This document shows, one piece after another, positions 11,699 through 24,300 of a stretch of DNA of 64,000 bases. The first letter of the stretch is position 1. Each line of letters starts with the position of its first letter. The translations under genes and the position numbers were made by a program. The stretch lies in the NCBI RefSeq assembly GCF_020536995.1, contig NC_068363.1, positions 1,984,861 through 2,048,860 on the forward strand, given 5' to 3'. The notes beneath the pieces were generated by a model. It searched no databases. It worked only from the letters and a program-made list of their open reading frames with translations, and was not told where the DNA came from. The DNA is from Dreissena polymorpha. Lineage: Eukaryota > Mollusca > Bivalvia > Myida > Dreissenidae.

Positions 11699-11989
11699 AT
11701 ATGCGGAAAATTGCCCTTTTAAGTGGCAGCCAAGCCAAGTACTAAACATATTCATATTCGAACCCAGAAAGCATAGCAAGACATTATTTTGAGATAGTTT
11801 CGAAAAGCTCGAAAGATAGCCACAAAAGGAAAACTGCAATACCCTCTTGGCTGCTTGATTTTTAATGGACTGTTACCAAATCTCACTAGGCGGAGCATAA
11901 AACAAATTTTCTAAGCAAGTTTCAAGATAATGCGTAAACAACTGTTATTTGAGGTTTCGAACGCGATTTCTTAAATTTTTAATAGTCAC

Positions 11990-12785
11990 ATTGTTCTTAA
12001 CTCCACTTGACCCAGTTTCGATCTTGGCCGGGATGTCATTGGAACAAACGTTCTGACAAAGCTGTATAAATATTTGACAATAAATTTTGCCTTTAGAGTG
12101 TTCAACAGCTTTGTCTTGAATTTAAAATGGTGACGAAGTTATACCCACCTTTGGCTCAGCTTGAAACTTGGCAAGGATATCCTTAGGACAAATATTTTGA
12201 GGAAATTTTATTAAGATTTTGCAATACATTAATTTTGCCATTGGAGTGTTCACAAGCTATTTATTTAATTTGACCGAGTGACCTTCTTTTTTAATTCATT
12301 TGACCCAGTTTTGAATTCAGCTAAAATATTATTGCGATAATTTTTTGTAAGTGTTAGAATATTGTTCTTTGATTTGACCTATTGACCTTGTGATTTTTAC
12401 AAAACAACGTCACTGCTTATTTTCCATGCTTCTATAATTTAAACAAAAATCTCTCTTTAATTTCTCCGAGTGTCCGAGTCTTAAAACCAACGTGACCCAG
12501 TTTCAGTCGTGCACGATATATAATTTCACAAATGTTCTTATTTGATGAAGATTGGAAAATAAATGAGGCATTAAAAGTGTTGACAATGGTTCTGTTTAAT
12601 TTGACATGTAATCTAGTTTTATTGGGACATATATTCTGACCGAGATTCATGAAGAGTAGGCGATATATTTTGCCTCGATAGTGTCCAACAGGCAAATGAT
12701 GACGATGGACGGCAGACGCCTCATGGCGGACGTTAAACGGAAAAGAAAGACGAAAATAAGCCAGCACGAGCTCGTGCACATCTGG
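11990..12785. repeat. Diverged tandem repeat with 'GACCCAGTTT' units
   Basis: Units of about 140-150 bp recur: TTGACCCAGTTTCGA (12008), TTGACCCAGTTTTGA (12299), GTGACCCAGTTTCAG (12490). Each is followed by phrases such as ACAAACGTTCTGACAAAG and by TAGAGTGTTC. The right end has a GATGGACGGCAGACG tract and CAGCACGAGCTCGTG. This is the same general build as other elements here with a tandem core plus a purine/pyrimidine tract. Non-coding. Confidence 0.7.
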
Positions 12786-13251
12786 TGAGCTAAAACTTAT
12801 GCCTTATAGCGTAAACAAAACTATGGAAGATAAAAGAATCAACAACACACTATTAGGGAAACTGATCAATGCGGTCAGATAAGATCAGAAACGAGTTAAT
12901 TTTAAATTGAACATTAATTTATCATCGTCATAAACACACATACACAATAATAAAATGAGTTTTAAATCCATGCAAATTAACATCATGTCATCAATAGAAT
13001 AAAGAAAACATAAATCTCGTTGTCACCAGTATCTAAACAATGGCCATAGTTATTATTATAGTGTACGCATGTTTTCTTGGTAAGAAAAAACATGGAGTTA
13101 CTACATATGATTATGCCAGTTTCTTCATGGCTGTTTGTCTTCACACAAATTAATTGGAAATATCTCAGAGCTCGATAAAATTATGAATACGTAAACGGGA
13201 ACTATAATACTTCGAAGCAATGCTTACCTTATATTAGAATAAGAAGAACCT
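12786..13251. other. No recognisable feature
   Basis: AT-rich sequence. I see no convincing exon, RNA gene or repeat in it. Confidence 0.6.
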
Positions 13252-13769
13252 TTAAAGGGGCCTTTTCACAGATTTTGGCATTTTTTTAACTTATTCATTA
13301 AATGCTTTATATTGATAAATTTAAACATTGGATCGTAAAAGCTCCAGTAAAAAATCAAGAAAAAAAATAAAAAAAGGAAAAGAACATTGCCCGGAGCAGG
13401 TTTCGAACCAGTGACCACTGGAGTCCTGCCAGAGTCCTGAAGTGAAAATGCCTTAGCCTACTGAGCTATTCCGCCGTGTACACATTATTGACGTATTTTA
13501 TACCTTATATAAGCAATCTTCGTAGTTTCACAAAATTTAACGACAAAAACAGAACTCTCCAAATTATTCAATCGTTTCGCGTTGCAACGCTTTATAATTT
13601 TTAGGTTTTAAAATCGTCAAAAGATGCATATAATGGCTATATTATAGCATGGTTAATGTTCAGTATTACTGTTTCCTCACAAATATCATAACTAAAACGA
13701 AAACTTACGAATCTGAAACAACTTTTTTCAATTTTGTCAATTTACCAAAGCGTGAAAAGATCCCTTTAA
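13252..13769 (-). mobile_element. TTAA-flanked MITE carrying a tRNA-like segment
   Basis: TTAA occurs at both borders (13252-13255 and 13766-13769). Inside them the ends are AGGGGCCTTTTCAC and its inverse GTGAAAAGATCCCT. TTAA targets are typical of piggyBac-class transposases; none is coded here. Between the ends lies a minus-strand tRNA-like segment (13391-13480). The same arrangement in a diverged copy at 232-908 shows that the tRNA-like part belongs to the family rather than being a chance insertion. Confidence 0.8.
13391..13480 (-). other. tRNA-like segment inside the TTAA element
   Basis: Minus strand reads ACGGCGGAATAGCTCAGTAG (A box region TAGCTCAGTAGGC) and ends with B box GGTTCGAAACC in CACTGGTTCGAAACCTGCTC. 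The span between the boxes is long, as in tRNAs with a long variable arm, and the acceptor arm does not close. I judge it a SINE-type internal promoter, not a working tRNA gene. Confidence 0.7.
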
Positions 13770-14189
13770 GGGGAAATCCTCATTTCAAAAGTATCAATAA
13801 ATTATAATTTATTTTAACCAGTTTCTTTTATAAAAATAATTGAACTACCGATATATGGTGTGACTTAACACTGCAGTTCTGAAGTAATGTCTTGAGTAAC
13901 GGCATACATTGATCAGCGCTTACCTAGTAAGGGAATAGCCTTGCAACGGTTTGGGTTATGAATGTCTCGTACTAAAGATGACCAAATGTTATGCAATATA
14001 CGTGTATAGACAAAATACTAATGTGATTATCGAAGAAATTACAACTCAAATATATTATATTAGTGTGTGTTTTTTTCTTATTTATACAGTAAAAATTACA
14101 CTTCTGAAGTAATTTTTGTTTGTATTTCAAGCTGTCGTTTCAAGATTAATGTGCGTATTTCGAAAAGTTTCCGTGCCTTATCGATGCTG
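13770..14189. other. No recognisable feature
   Basis: AT-rich sequence without convincing coding or repeat structure; the right part may be 3' untranslated sequence of the adjoining LINE. Confidence 0.5.
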
Positions 14190-17100
14190 CATTATGTGGT
14201 ATCCAGGAATGTGACTGAGAATCATCACCACCATTATCATCATTCCGTTGACCGGTCTTGCCGTTGGGGGGGGATGATGGACGACGACACAGAAATCCTC
14301 CTCCAGTCATGCTTTTTATTGGCTTCTGAGAGTAATTCATCAATGTGAAGGGAGGTCCACTCTTTCACATTGTCCAACAAGCTTTTCCTTCTGGCGGCCT
14401 CTACGGCGACATCTCTCGAACTTGCCCTAGAGAACAATTGCACAGATAGTCTTGCCTGACGACATGTATGAAGCCAGCTCAAGTGTTTTGAAGGTCGCAA
14501 GAAAAGGATGTTGTGGGCCAACAATTGTTGAAGTTATGTGTCTGACGCACTCGTTGGTCTTGTGCTCCGTGTAGGAGATGCTCAGCAGTCTTCGGAGACG
14601 TTTCTGTTCAAATGTCTGTATCCCGCGTTCTGAGTCTGCGTGAAAAGTCCAGTCTCGTAGCCTTACATAAGAAGGGAGACTACGAAGAACTTTTAGAGCC
14701 TGTAGTTCGTGTGGAAGCTGATAGAACTACTTGTCCACAACCTGCTTAGTCTGGCCATCGCTACGGTCGCAATGACAATTCTCCTTAGGACCTCGATGGC
14801 ACTGGTCCCATCCTTTGACAGGGTTGTTCCCAAGTACTTAAAGTTTGTCTTTTCTTCCGGCTTCTCGCCGTTCATGGTGATGTCTGAATGGTGTTTGCCG
14901 TGCTGTTCCCGCATGTTACTTCTCTTTCTCATAGAGTATTTTGGTGAGATCTTGAAGTTTACTGTTGGTGACAACCATGAAGTCAATGTCATCATCGAAT
15001 CTCAAGTTTGAGTTGTGTCTTCCATCGATTGACATAGAGGTGTGGTGGCCATGGCGAGTCTCTTGCATTAGCTGCTCAAGGAAAATGTTAAACAGGACGG
15101 AGGAAAGAAGACATCTCTAACGGACGCCCTGAAGAAGTCCCTGCTGTCTAATTAAGAAGTACTCCACTGCTGCGTTTCAGTAGAGTATTTGATGACTTTT
15201 ACCAGCGCTTCGTCAATGTTGAATTATCTCATAACAAGCCAAAGGCAATCCTATCAAACTCGGTCGAACGCTTTCGTAAAGTCCATGAAGTTGTGGAAAA
15301 GGTTGGTGTTGCAAGTGTTTCTCAATGATGACGCTGCAGTTGAAGATCTATTCCACTGTGCTCCGCCCAGCTCTGATCGAATCGAACCTGCTCTTCGACC
15401 AGAATTTCCTCGGCCTTACTTTTCAATCGATTGAGTAGCATTAATTCTCCGTGATGACTAATGAGGCTGATTTTTCGCACAACTTGATATTGCCATTTTT
15501 TAGTAGGGGTTGACCAGTGGCTGGGTCCACTTCTTTGGTCTCCTCTTAATCAGCTAGGAATGGACGTTTTCCACTCCCGGAGATTTTGCTGCCTTAAGAC
15601 AATGCACTGCCTCCTCCACCTCTACCTTAAGAATGGACGGTTAACAGTCAACTCGTACCTAAGTCAACTCGAACGGTAGTCAACTCGCACGTTTTTTGGT
15701 TAACTCGCACGGAAGTTAATTCGTACCTAAGTCAACTCGCACGGTAGTAAAAATATTGATGTATTAATGGGTTCTAAATGAGTAATTTATGCATAAAAAC
15801 AAATGATTAATACTTTCAGAGTTTAGTAAATACTTTTTATTGAAAAATATTTACAAAATAACAACAACAAAAATCACAAAATATTGTTTATACCATGGTA
15901 ACGTTATCGGCACATTAAAACTGACATTTTAAGTACTTTTAAACATATATTTTGTAACAATTATTTTAATTTTGATTACATTATTAATACACATTATCAA
16001 AGCATTATATATGTACACAAGTAGACATACATCTATATACTTTTATTGTAATATTTATTTCAATATATTTACACACAGTATCATAGCTTTACAATATGTA
16101 CACATGTAAACATACATCTACATACTTTTCTTTTAATATTTATTTCAATATTTTCACACATAATCAAAGATTTACAATATGTACACAAGGCGACATACAT
16201 CTATAAAAAAAAAATTATTTCAATATTTTCACACATAATCAAAGATTTACAATATATACACAAGGAGAGATACATCTAATAATTGTAGAGGCCAAGAACT
16301 AAACCCAAACTGCCACCTAGCATTACATGGGCAAGCCTATATGAAAACTCCGATGAATAACCCTTTTCACACAGTAAATATAAACTCAAACACAAGGAGA
16401 GATACATCTAAGTATTTTTTTTTCAATATTTACAAGATATTTACATTGTAGTTCAATCAAGCACAGTGCTTGTACTTTGTGCTCATCTGTTTTATACATA
16501 TTTTCAAGCACAGTGCTTGTACTTTGTGCTCATCTGTTTCAGTAGTGCCGTTGCGGATACCTCGCCCCGCCTGTACAATGACCACAACCTGGCAACCTGG
16601 CCTTGCATGGTTTTGCAGCTCCGTAACCAGCTGTACGTTCCGAAGTGCAACGTTTGCCTCGTCAGAAAGAAGACGGATGAGGAGGTACATGGGAGGGGCA
16701 ATCCCCGCTCTCCCATTGAGACGTCTGTGCCAACCTGAAGTTAAATTTGAAAGGAAAATTAATGTTTCGTCATAACTTAGCATTACAAAATGCTTATTTA
16801 AACATGGTTGTACAAAACAATGATTAATTTTACAATAATTCTCAATCATACAATTTTACAAGAATCAAATGTTTATTAATTTAATACTTTAATAAAATTT
16901 ACATACATTTTTAAAATTTGTACATGAGTTACGGTTCTACATTAATTAATTAAATATTAAATTGTATAGCATGAACAAATAAAAAATATTTATTTAAGTC
17001 ACTATTCGTATGTATTCCGTAGCACATATATGTTGATAATGATAACCAATTCTTAATTTAGTCGATGTATATACATAACTTAGAAACTTTGATCTATTGT

Positions 17101-17790
17101 GAAATAACCGCATGCAACAAACATCACCTAATTTTCGTTTTAATTTTCTTTAATTTTACTCACACCTGATTATAAAAGTAAAACATTTTAATTACTTACA
17201 AGCTAAATAAACATTCTCCGTTTTGTGACAAACATTAAAGTATCACTGATTAATTATCATACCAATTTAGTTTAATTGATTAATGCTTTGCCATTTTAAT
17301 AATTGTTAGTTGTATATAAGACCTTTCACACCTATTACAAACGTTCATATAACCCGTGAAAAACACCGACCACAAGTAAAAAACAGCCATTAAATGTGAC
17401 AACCGTATATTCAGATTATTGAAAAAGGACATAATTATTATTATTTTTACTTATAAACTTCTTATAAACTACTGATCATATTACATCCTTCATCTATTTC
17501 AATATATTTTTTCGTGGCGTGCGAGTTGACTTTGAAAAGTGCGAGTTGACCAGAAATGTCGTGCGAGTTAACCAAAAAACGTGCGAGTTGACTTAGGTAC
17601 GAGTTGACCGGCACCCGAATGGACAGACTTCGTCGTCCACTTCTGGTCTGGGATCGTTCTGTAGGAGAATAGAATCTAGCTGACACGAGTAGTTGTAGAA
17701 ATCACTGCAGTATCAAGTCCATCTGTTTTTTACTGTGGCATTCTCGGTAAGGAGATTCCCCTCTAAATATCCTACTTAGGTAATCTTACA
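14190..17790 (-). mobile_element. Non-LTR retrotransposon (LINE), decayed, split by a MULE
   Basis: On the minus strand the pieces come in reverse-transcriptase order. Sequence right of 17625 codes the region before the fingers. Around 15560-15630 is VEVEEAVHCLKAAKSPGVEN, a common LINE RT entry motif. Near 15000-15090 is NIFLEQLMQETRHG followed by FDDDIDFM, where the catalytic FADD box would be. At 14995-14693 is FKYLGTTLSKDG (thumb) with IVIATVAMARL, and 14524-14240 codes the C-terminal WTSLHIDELLSEANKKHDW. Several stops and frame changes separate the pieces, so it is inactive; even the FADD motif is altered to FDDD. A 1.98-kb Mutator-like element interrupts it at 15639-17616. Confidence 0.85.
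15639..17616 (-). mobile_element. Mutator-like (MULE) DNA transposon remnant, 8-bp target duplication
   Basis: Flanked by GAATGGAC at 15631-15638 and 17617-17624. Long inverted ends share GTCAACTCGTACCTAAGTCA, then more phrases such as GGTTAACTCGCAC, with several internal repeats of the GTCAACTCGCACG type. On the minus strand near 16740-16540 is coded GWHRRLNGRAG followed by LLIRLLSDEA, which resembles the C-terminal part of animal MULE transposases (WHRRLN motif). The rest of the transposase is not visible. A 35-bp direct repeat starts at 16458 and 16505. Target length and the motif together favour MULE over hAT. Confidence 0.75.
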
Positions 17791-18394
17791 AGATTCGTGC
17801 ACGTTGATACGATTTTTTAAGTATACCGGTAGCTGCAATTACTTAAGAATAAATAATAGACTTGGAACCAAGAAAAATGTGTTCAGTGTTTGAATATATA
17901 CAGGCCTGAACGGGTGATTATGTCATGAACAAACTGTTCTATATGAAGAATAATATAGACAGAGATGTTTACTGCAGAGTTTGACTTAAAATTAAAGAAA
18001 TGCTTGAATATTTATTAAAGAATTTTCTTTATTCTTAGACTTAAGTCTAAGAATTGTTTGGTGAATACGGGCCCCGTAGCTGCAATTTCAGCTATTTGTT
18101 TTTACTGATTGCATAGTATTTGATTTTTTATTGTCTTTTGTTGCATGGGAAAACTAGCTGGAGTTTATAGGTCTGAAACATGTACCGCACCTTTCCGGTT
18201 GGTCGACCAGCAAACAAACTGGCATTCACCGGTTGTTTAAAAAGAACTCTGATCGCATTCGAAGAAGCATTTGCACTGTGTTAACCGGACAGCCGTTTAT
18301 ACTGCTGTGAGGATTTTGGAGAACTGCCAGGAATGTTTAGTTGCGTGTAACCTTAATAATCTTCGGTGTCGATACAAAAACTCATTGCAATAAT
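17791..18394 (+). promoter_or_regulatory. Region upstream of the USB1-like gene
   Basis: Holds the presumed promoter and 5' untranslated region of the gene starting at 18395. I see no clear TATA box. A short in-frame upstream ATG at 18341 would add 18 residues; the start at 18395 fits the human protein better. Confidence 0.4.
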
Positions 18395-21300
18395 ATGTCC
18401 CGTCTGGTGAGTTACTCGAGTTCAGATTCTTCGGACGAAGAAGAACACAAAGATACAATAGTTTCATCAAATAAAGTTTCTGTTACAAAAAGGTTCGTGT
18501 TTCCTGAAACTCCTGAAAAAAAAAATCAATAACTAAATTCTATCTATCAGCATTAAAACCACTTCTCTGCAAAGGAAGTTTATTTCGGACAAAATATCAC
18601 TTCGGACTTCAATACACTTCTTCCCCGGACACAGGACTCCTTTTAAATAGAAGATCTTTTCCTGGCGTCAACTTGTTACGAAACTGTACAAATGTGCTCA
18701 GTTTGGTGAATATTTAGGTTAAAATTATGTGCTTTTCACAGTATTTTTTTCAGACACCGGGAGGCCGTTTTGGGTAGGTCTGGGAGGAAGCCTCCTCCAT
18801 ACATGTTGTTTTACAAAAAAAATTACGTAATTTGGTGCATTAGGATATTCAAGAAAACACAACATTGATTCCAGGGCTACACATCCGAAGCAACCAGCCC
18901 TCTTAAATTGTGCTTTGTTTTTTTTTATTTAAAAAACGTCTCCGTTTCTAATTTTAATTATCCCCACGCTTTTTGAAAAAAAGGTGGGGATATTGTGGTT
19001 ATCTCCGCCGTCCGTCCGTCTGTCCGTCCGTCCTGGCCACTATCTCCTCCTACACTAAAAGCACTAGAACCTTGAAACTTACACACATGGTAGCTATGAG
19101 CATATGTGCGACCCTGCACTATTTGGAATTTTGATCTGACCCCTGGGTCAAAAGTTATAGCGGCTGGGGTGGGGCCGCGTCAGAAATTATCACTCATTTT
19201 TTTAGGTTATTTTACATTTACTTCTTTATTTCTACACCGATTCACTTCAAATTGATACTGGACCTCTCTTATGACAATACGGTCAATCTCAACCATGCAT
19301 GGCCCCATTCCCAACCCTGGGGCGCCCCGCCCACATAGGCCACACCCACCAAAAATTTCCATTTACTATAATTTTTTCATTTCTACACGGATTCACTTCA
19401 AATTGATACTGAACTTTTATTATGACATTAGGGTCAATCTCAACTATGCATGGCCCCAATCCCAACCCTGGGGCGCCCGCCCGCATAGGCCACACCCACC
19501 AAAAAATTCCATTTACTATACTTTTTTCATTTCTACACGGATTCACTTCAAATTGATACTGAACTTCTCTTATGACATTAGGGTCAATCTCAACTATGCA
19601 TGGCCCCATAACCAACCCTGGGGCCCCGCCCACATAGACCACACCCACCCAAAATTGCCTTTACTATAATTTCTTCATTTCTACACCAATTCACTTCAAA
19701 TTGATATTGAACTTCTCTTATGACAATACAGTCAATCTCAACTATGCATGGCCCCATTACCAACCCTGGGGTGCCCCGCCCACATAGACCACACCCACCC
19801 AAAATTGCCTTTTACTATAATTTCTTCATTTCTACACCAATTCACTTCTAATTGATGATGAACTTCTCTTATGACAATACGGTCAATCTCAGCTATGCAT
19901 GGCCCCATTACCAACCCTGGGGCACACCTAGGTCAAACATTCGGCGTGGGGATACGCGTCGGCCTCTGCCGCGCCATTTCTAGTTTCTGAATTATCTTGG
20001 CATTCTCATTATATAACAAACTTTCCGGGACATGTGCTCCTTTTCCCATGTTGAAGCCCACCCTAAGTCAATCAAGTTCATTTCAAGCAGATTAAACACT
20101 CATTAATGATTCTCCTCCAGGGAAAAGTTACCCCTACCAGCTGAAGTGGCAGGCCTGTTCATTGATAGGTCAGTGAAGTCTAAAGACAATCCTGCAGAAC
20201 ACAGTGGTCGTCTGCGGTCATTCAAGCATGAAGAAGGAAACTGGGCTACATTGGTGTATGCACCTTGTAAGGAGCATTACTTTGTATGAATGTTAGTTGA
20301 CTTTCATCCTGAAGTCTGATAGAAAATACAAACAGTCACTTTCTCCCAAAACTTGATTTTTTGCTAAGAAGAGACTTCCGTTAAACAAAACATACCACAC
20401 ATGTGGAAAGTGTTGTGCCTGATAAGCAAATCTTGGGCACATGCATGAAGCAACTTTTTCCTGTGTTTTTTTTCAGACAGTGGTTGTGAAGAGGACCATT
20501 TCGCACGCCTGCAATCTGAGCTGTTCCGATGCCTGCAGCCACTTGAGTTTCAGCCGATGGAGGATTACCACATGAGTCTGTCAAGGACTGTCACACTATG
20601 ACACCACTGGATAGACGATATGAGAGAGATGCTTCGAACATCATTTGCTGAGCAACCTTCGTAAGTAAATGAGCCTTGTTCTGGGAAATCTGGGCTTAAT
20701 GCATGTGCCTAATCCAGATTAGCCTGTACAGTTTCAGCTTAACCCTTTGTATGTTGGAAAATTTGTCGTCTGCTAAAATGTCGTCTGCTGAATTTCTAAA
20801 ATTAGCATTTTCTTCGATTTTATTTCAAAGAATACTATCAGAATAGCAAATAGTTTGGATCCAGATTAAATGCCACGTTCTGTGATCTGGATCCAAACTG
20901 TTCTGTGGCGTCTCATCTGGATCCAAACTGTTTGCAAGGGCCTTCAAAATTCGGTTCCCGCACTGAAAGAGTTAAATGGATTTTTTGGTTCGAAGGAGGT
21001 GTGTTTTTAATGAAAATCCAGTCTAGACAGAAAGTGCTGTCCATGATTATCCTGTGATGACTGCACAGGCTAATCTGAGACAACACTTTACGCACATGCA
21101 TTGAGTCCAGTTTTCCCAGAATATAATATAAAAGATTCTGCTCCCAAGCAATCATTTAAACATATGTTGACTCTGGGTTATTTCTAACTCATCACTTAAC
21201 AGGCTCTTTAAAGGAGCAGACAAAAATCTTTTGCTAATAAGCAGCAATTTATGTGGGCATCCAATCTGGAATATTACCAACTTTGTAAAAGGAGCATGCT

Positions 21301-24300
21301 AATAGTGTTCCACATTAAGGTGTAAATGGAAAATTAGTAATGGCCATTTTACAATAGTTTTATAATTTTTGTTTAAATTAGTAATTTTGGGCATTTCTCT
21401 GCATTCTGTATCTGATTGGAAAACTTTTATGAAAAATAATGTAATGTACATTAAATTCTTTAAACTTGGCTAACACGTTAATGAGTGCTGATTTATATAT
21501 ATACATAATTTATTTCTTAAATATTAAATGTCCAGTATACTTGTGTGTAGGATTTGACTGTTCAAATTTGTATTCCAGGCAATACAAATTAGCAGTATTC
21601 TTAGCATTCAGCAATATTTTCAGAATGACCATAATCTTAGTTTTTTCCTGAAACCATAAAAACAACTTTCATACTGTTTTTCTTTGCTTTGTTTAAGACA
21701 CAATATCTATCAAAATTTGTCCAAAAACCATAAATAAAACACAATTGCTATCAAAACGACCATTTAAATGTATAGAAACAAAAAGCAGTTTAAGTCATCT
21801 GTTTAATATCTTAAAATGCTTTGTTTCTTTTCAGTTCTTGCTGTGAGGTATGTGGACTTGCTGTTTTGTCCAATGATGAAAAAACAAGGTTTGTTATGTA
21901 GCATATATGTATTTACCTACAAGATTCTCTATAATAATACTATGATCAACTATTTGTCATGGAAGTTGTAATCAGTAAAATTAAATCTTACAGTTAATTT
22001 ATATGCATTTTCCTTCTTTCTATGTGTCTTATGTTACTGATCAATACATTTTACATATATCCTCAGTGCAGTGTGATTGGCTTACATGGATTTTTTTTAG
22101 TTTAATTTTTACGGTATACTTGTAACTGTGAATTACTTCTCAAATTGGTGTTGAGTGTTAAAAATGTCTAATACTTATTATATTGTATAGGTCTATGTAT
22201 TTTCTAAAACCTGACAAACTTAATAAAAACAAACTTAACTACATATCCTAAATTGTGGTTAAACAGTTGCTTCACATTTTATATTTTTGCATAATATCTC
22301 ATAACCAATATTCTATTGGTTATATAAATTTTGACTTCACTTGATAGTGATATGTTTTTAAAAAAACTGTGTAACAAATATATTATTTATAAGAGTGTGT
22401 GTGTGTGTGTGCTTTGTAGATCATTTCTTACGCTGACTGTGAGTTGTGCAGATGATGTTCTCGAGTCATACACGTCTGCAGTCGACAAATGCTTCAAGGA
22501 GTATAACTTGCCCCTTACTACAAGGTATTGACATGTGACTGTTGTAACCATTAAAAAATGTTATGTCCAACAAGTTTTTGAAAGATTTTAAACGTTTGAA
22601 AGCACAATTTTGGGGAAAATATTACATCATTTTGTAAAATGCTATTTTTAAGGTGTGTTGAATTTTTTTTTTGTATTTTTACACAAACTGGCATGTTTTA
22701 CGTCAAAGTAAGTTGATGACCCTTATAAGATGTGTTTGATTTCAGCCTCCACTGTTTCACATCAGCATTGGTTGGTGTCTGGGAGATGTAACTAACCTGG
22801 TATCTATGCAAACCAAACGCAGAATGCAGGTAGTAACAAACTGTTCTAAATGTTTGCACGTAAAACGGTAAGTTATATGGCTTATGAAACATATTTTTTA
22901 TGCCCCTGGATTGAAAGATCAGGGGCATATTGTTTTTGGCCTGTCTGTCTGTCTGTCTGCCATTCATTCATTCATTGTGTGTGTCCCAAAACTTTAACCT
23001 TGGTTAAAGTTTTGCAATAACTTCATTATTGTAGATAGCAACTTCATATTTGGCATGCATGTGTATCTCATGGAGCTGCACATTTTGAGTGGTGAAAGGT
23101 CAATGTCATCCTTCAAGGTCAAAGGTCAAATATATGGCTTCAAAGTGGTGCAATAGGGGGCATTGTGTTTCTGACAAACACATGTCTTGTTTTGTTTTAT
23201 AAGGGAGTGATGTAATGTATATTTCTCCAAACAGGTTCACAGGTAGAACTGTGTTTGAAATGTCAAATAAGTATTGCATAACAAAATATTTATGAATTTA
23301 CACACACCTTAAATGGTAATAGCAGATTGTATGCAAAATATAATGAAATTGCCAACTATGTTTTAAAGAATTTCACTCAGCTTTTACCATCACAGGAAAC
23401 GAATTCGGCTTGTAGATGGTCCTAAGATGTGTGTGAACATTGGGATCAGATACTCTTTGAATTGATGTAGTTAATGAAAAACATTACTGATAATGATCTC
23501 TAAACTCCTCAGTAGTTTATGTAACCACAAACAAGTCGTGATCAGTCTTTGGATACCTTAACCCTTTGAATGCTGGGAAATTTGTCGTCTGCTAAAATGT
23601 TGTCTGCTGAATTTCTAAAATTAGCATTTTCTTCGATTTTTTCAAAGAATACTATCAGAATAGCAAACAGTTTGGATCCTGATGAGACGCCACGTTTTGT
23701 GGCGTCTCATCTGGATCCAAACTGTTTGCAAAGGCCTTCAAAATTCGGTTCCAGCACTGAAAGAGTTAATTGTAATGTAGAGCTTCAGTACAAATAGAAG
23801 TATCCTATACAATGACTTACTTTTTAGAAGGTTACCCTACACCTTTTTGGTCTACTTTGCGTACATATATTAGTAGCCAGTTATTTCATGGTAATTTATA
23901 GAACAGTAAAAACTGTGGCTTAGATTAAGAGACAGTCAACAGTTTAACTTGATAAGTGACTCATAGCAAAAGTTTTTTTTCAGAAAGGCTAAATATATAA
24001 TATACATGTATAACCATTCAAATTATGCTTTTGTTAATTATGTATAATATAAAAGGATTGCACTCACCTCTTGAGTTTCAATGCAAAAGGAATATTAGCA
24101 TGTTTTTGATAAAATTGAATGAAGCCATCTAACGCTTACCAACTCAGAAGCAAAGGGAAAATGGCTATATCTATGCAACCAGCATAAAACCAGAACAGCA
24201 AGTAACTCTTTGTTCAGGTTTAATGCTGTTTGCATCTCATCAGTATCTTAGGGTTGAAAATGAAGCCTTAAAAATTTAATCAAGTAAGAAAGATCTTAAA

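Noticed and set aside
13391-13480. Working tRNA gene
   Set aside because: A and B boxes are present but the acceptor arm does not pair and the spacing is abnormal; it lies within a mobile element.
19271-19802. ORFs of 70-132 codons on both strands
   Set aside because: Tandem units of a pearl-like element in the USB1 intron; repeated GAPGL and IVEIDPNV phrases reflect the DNA repeat.
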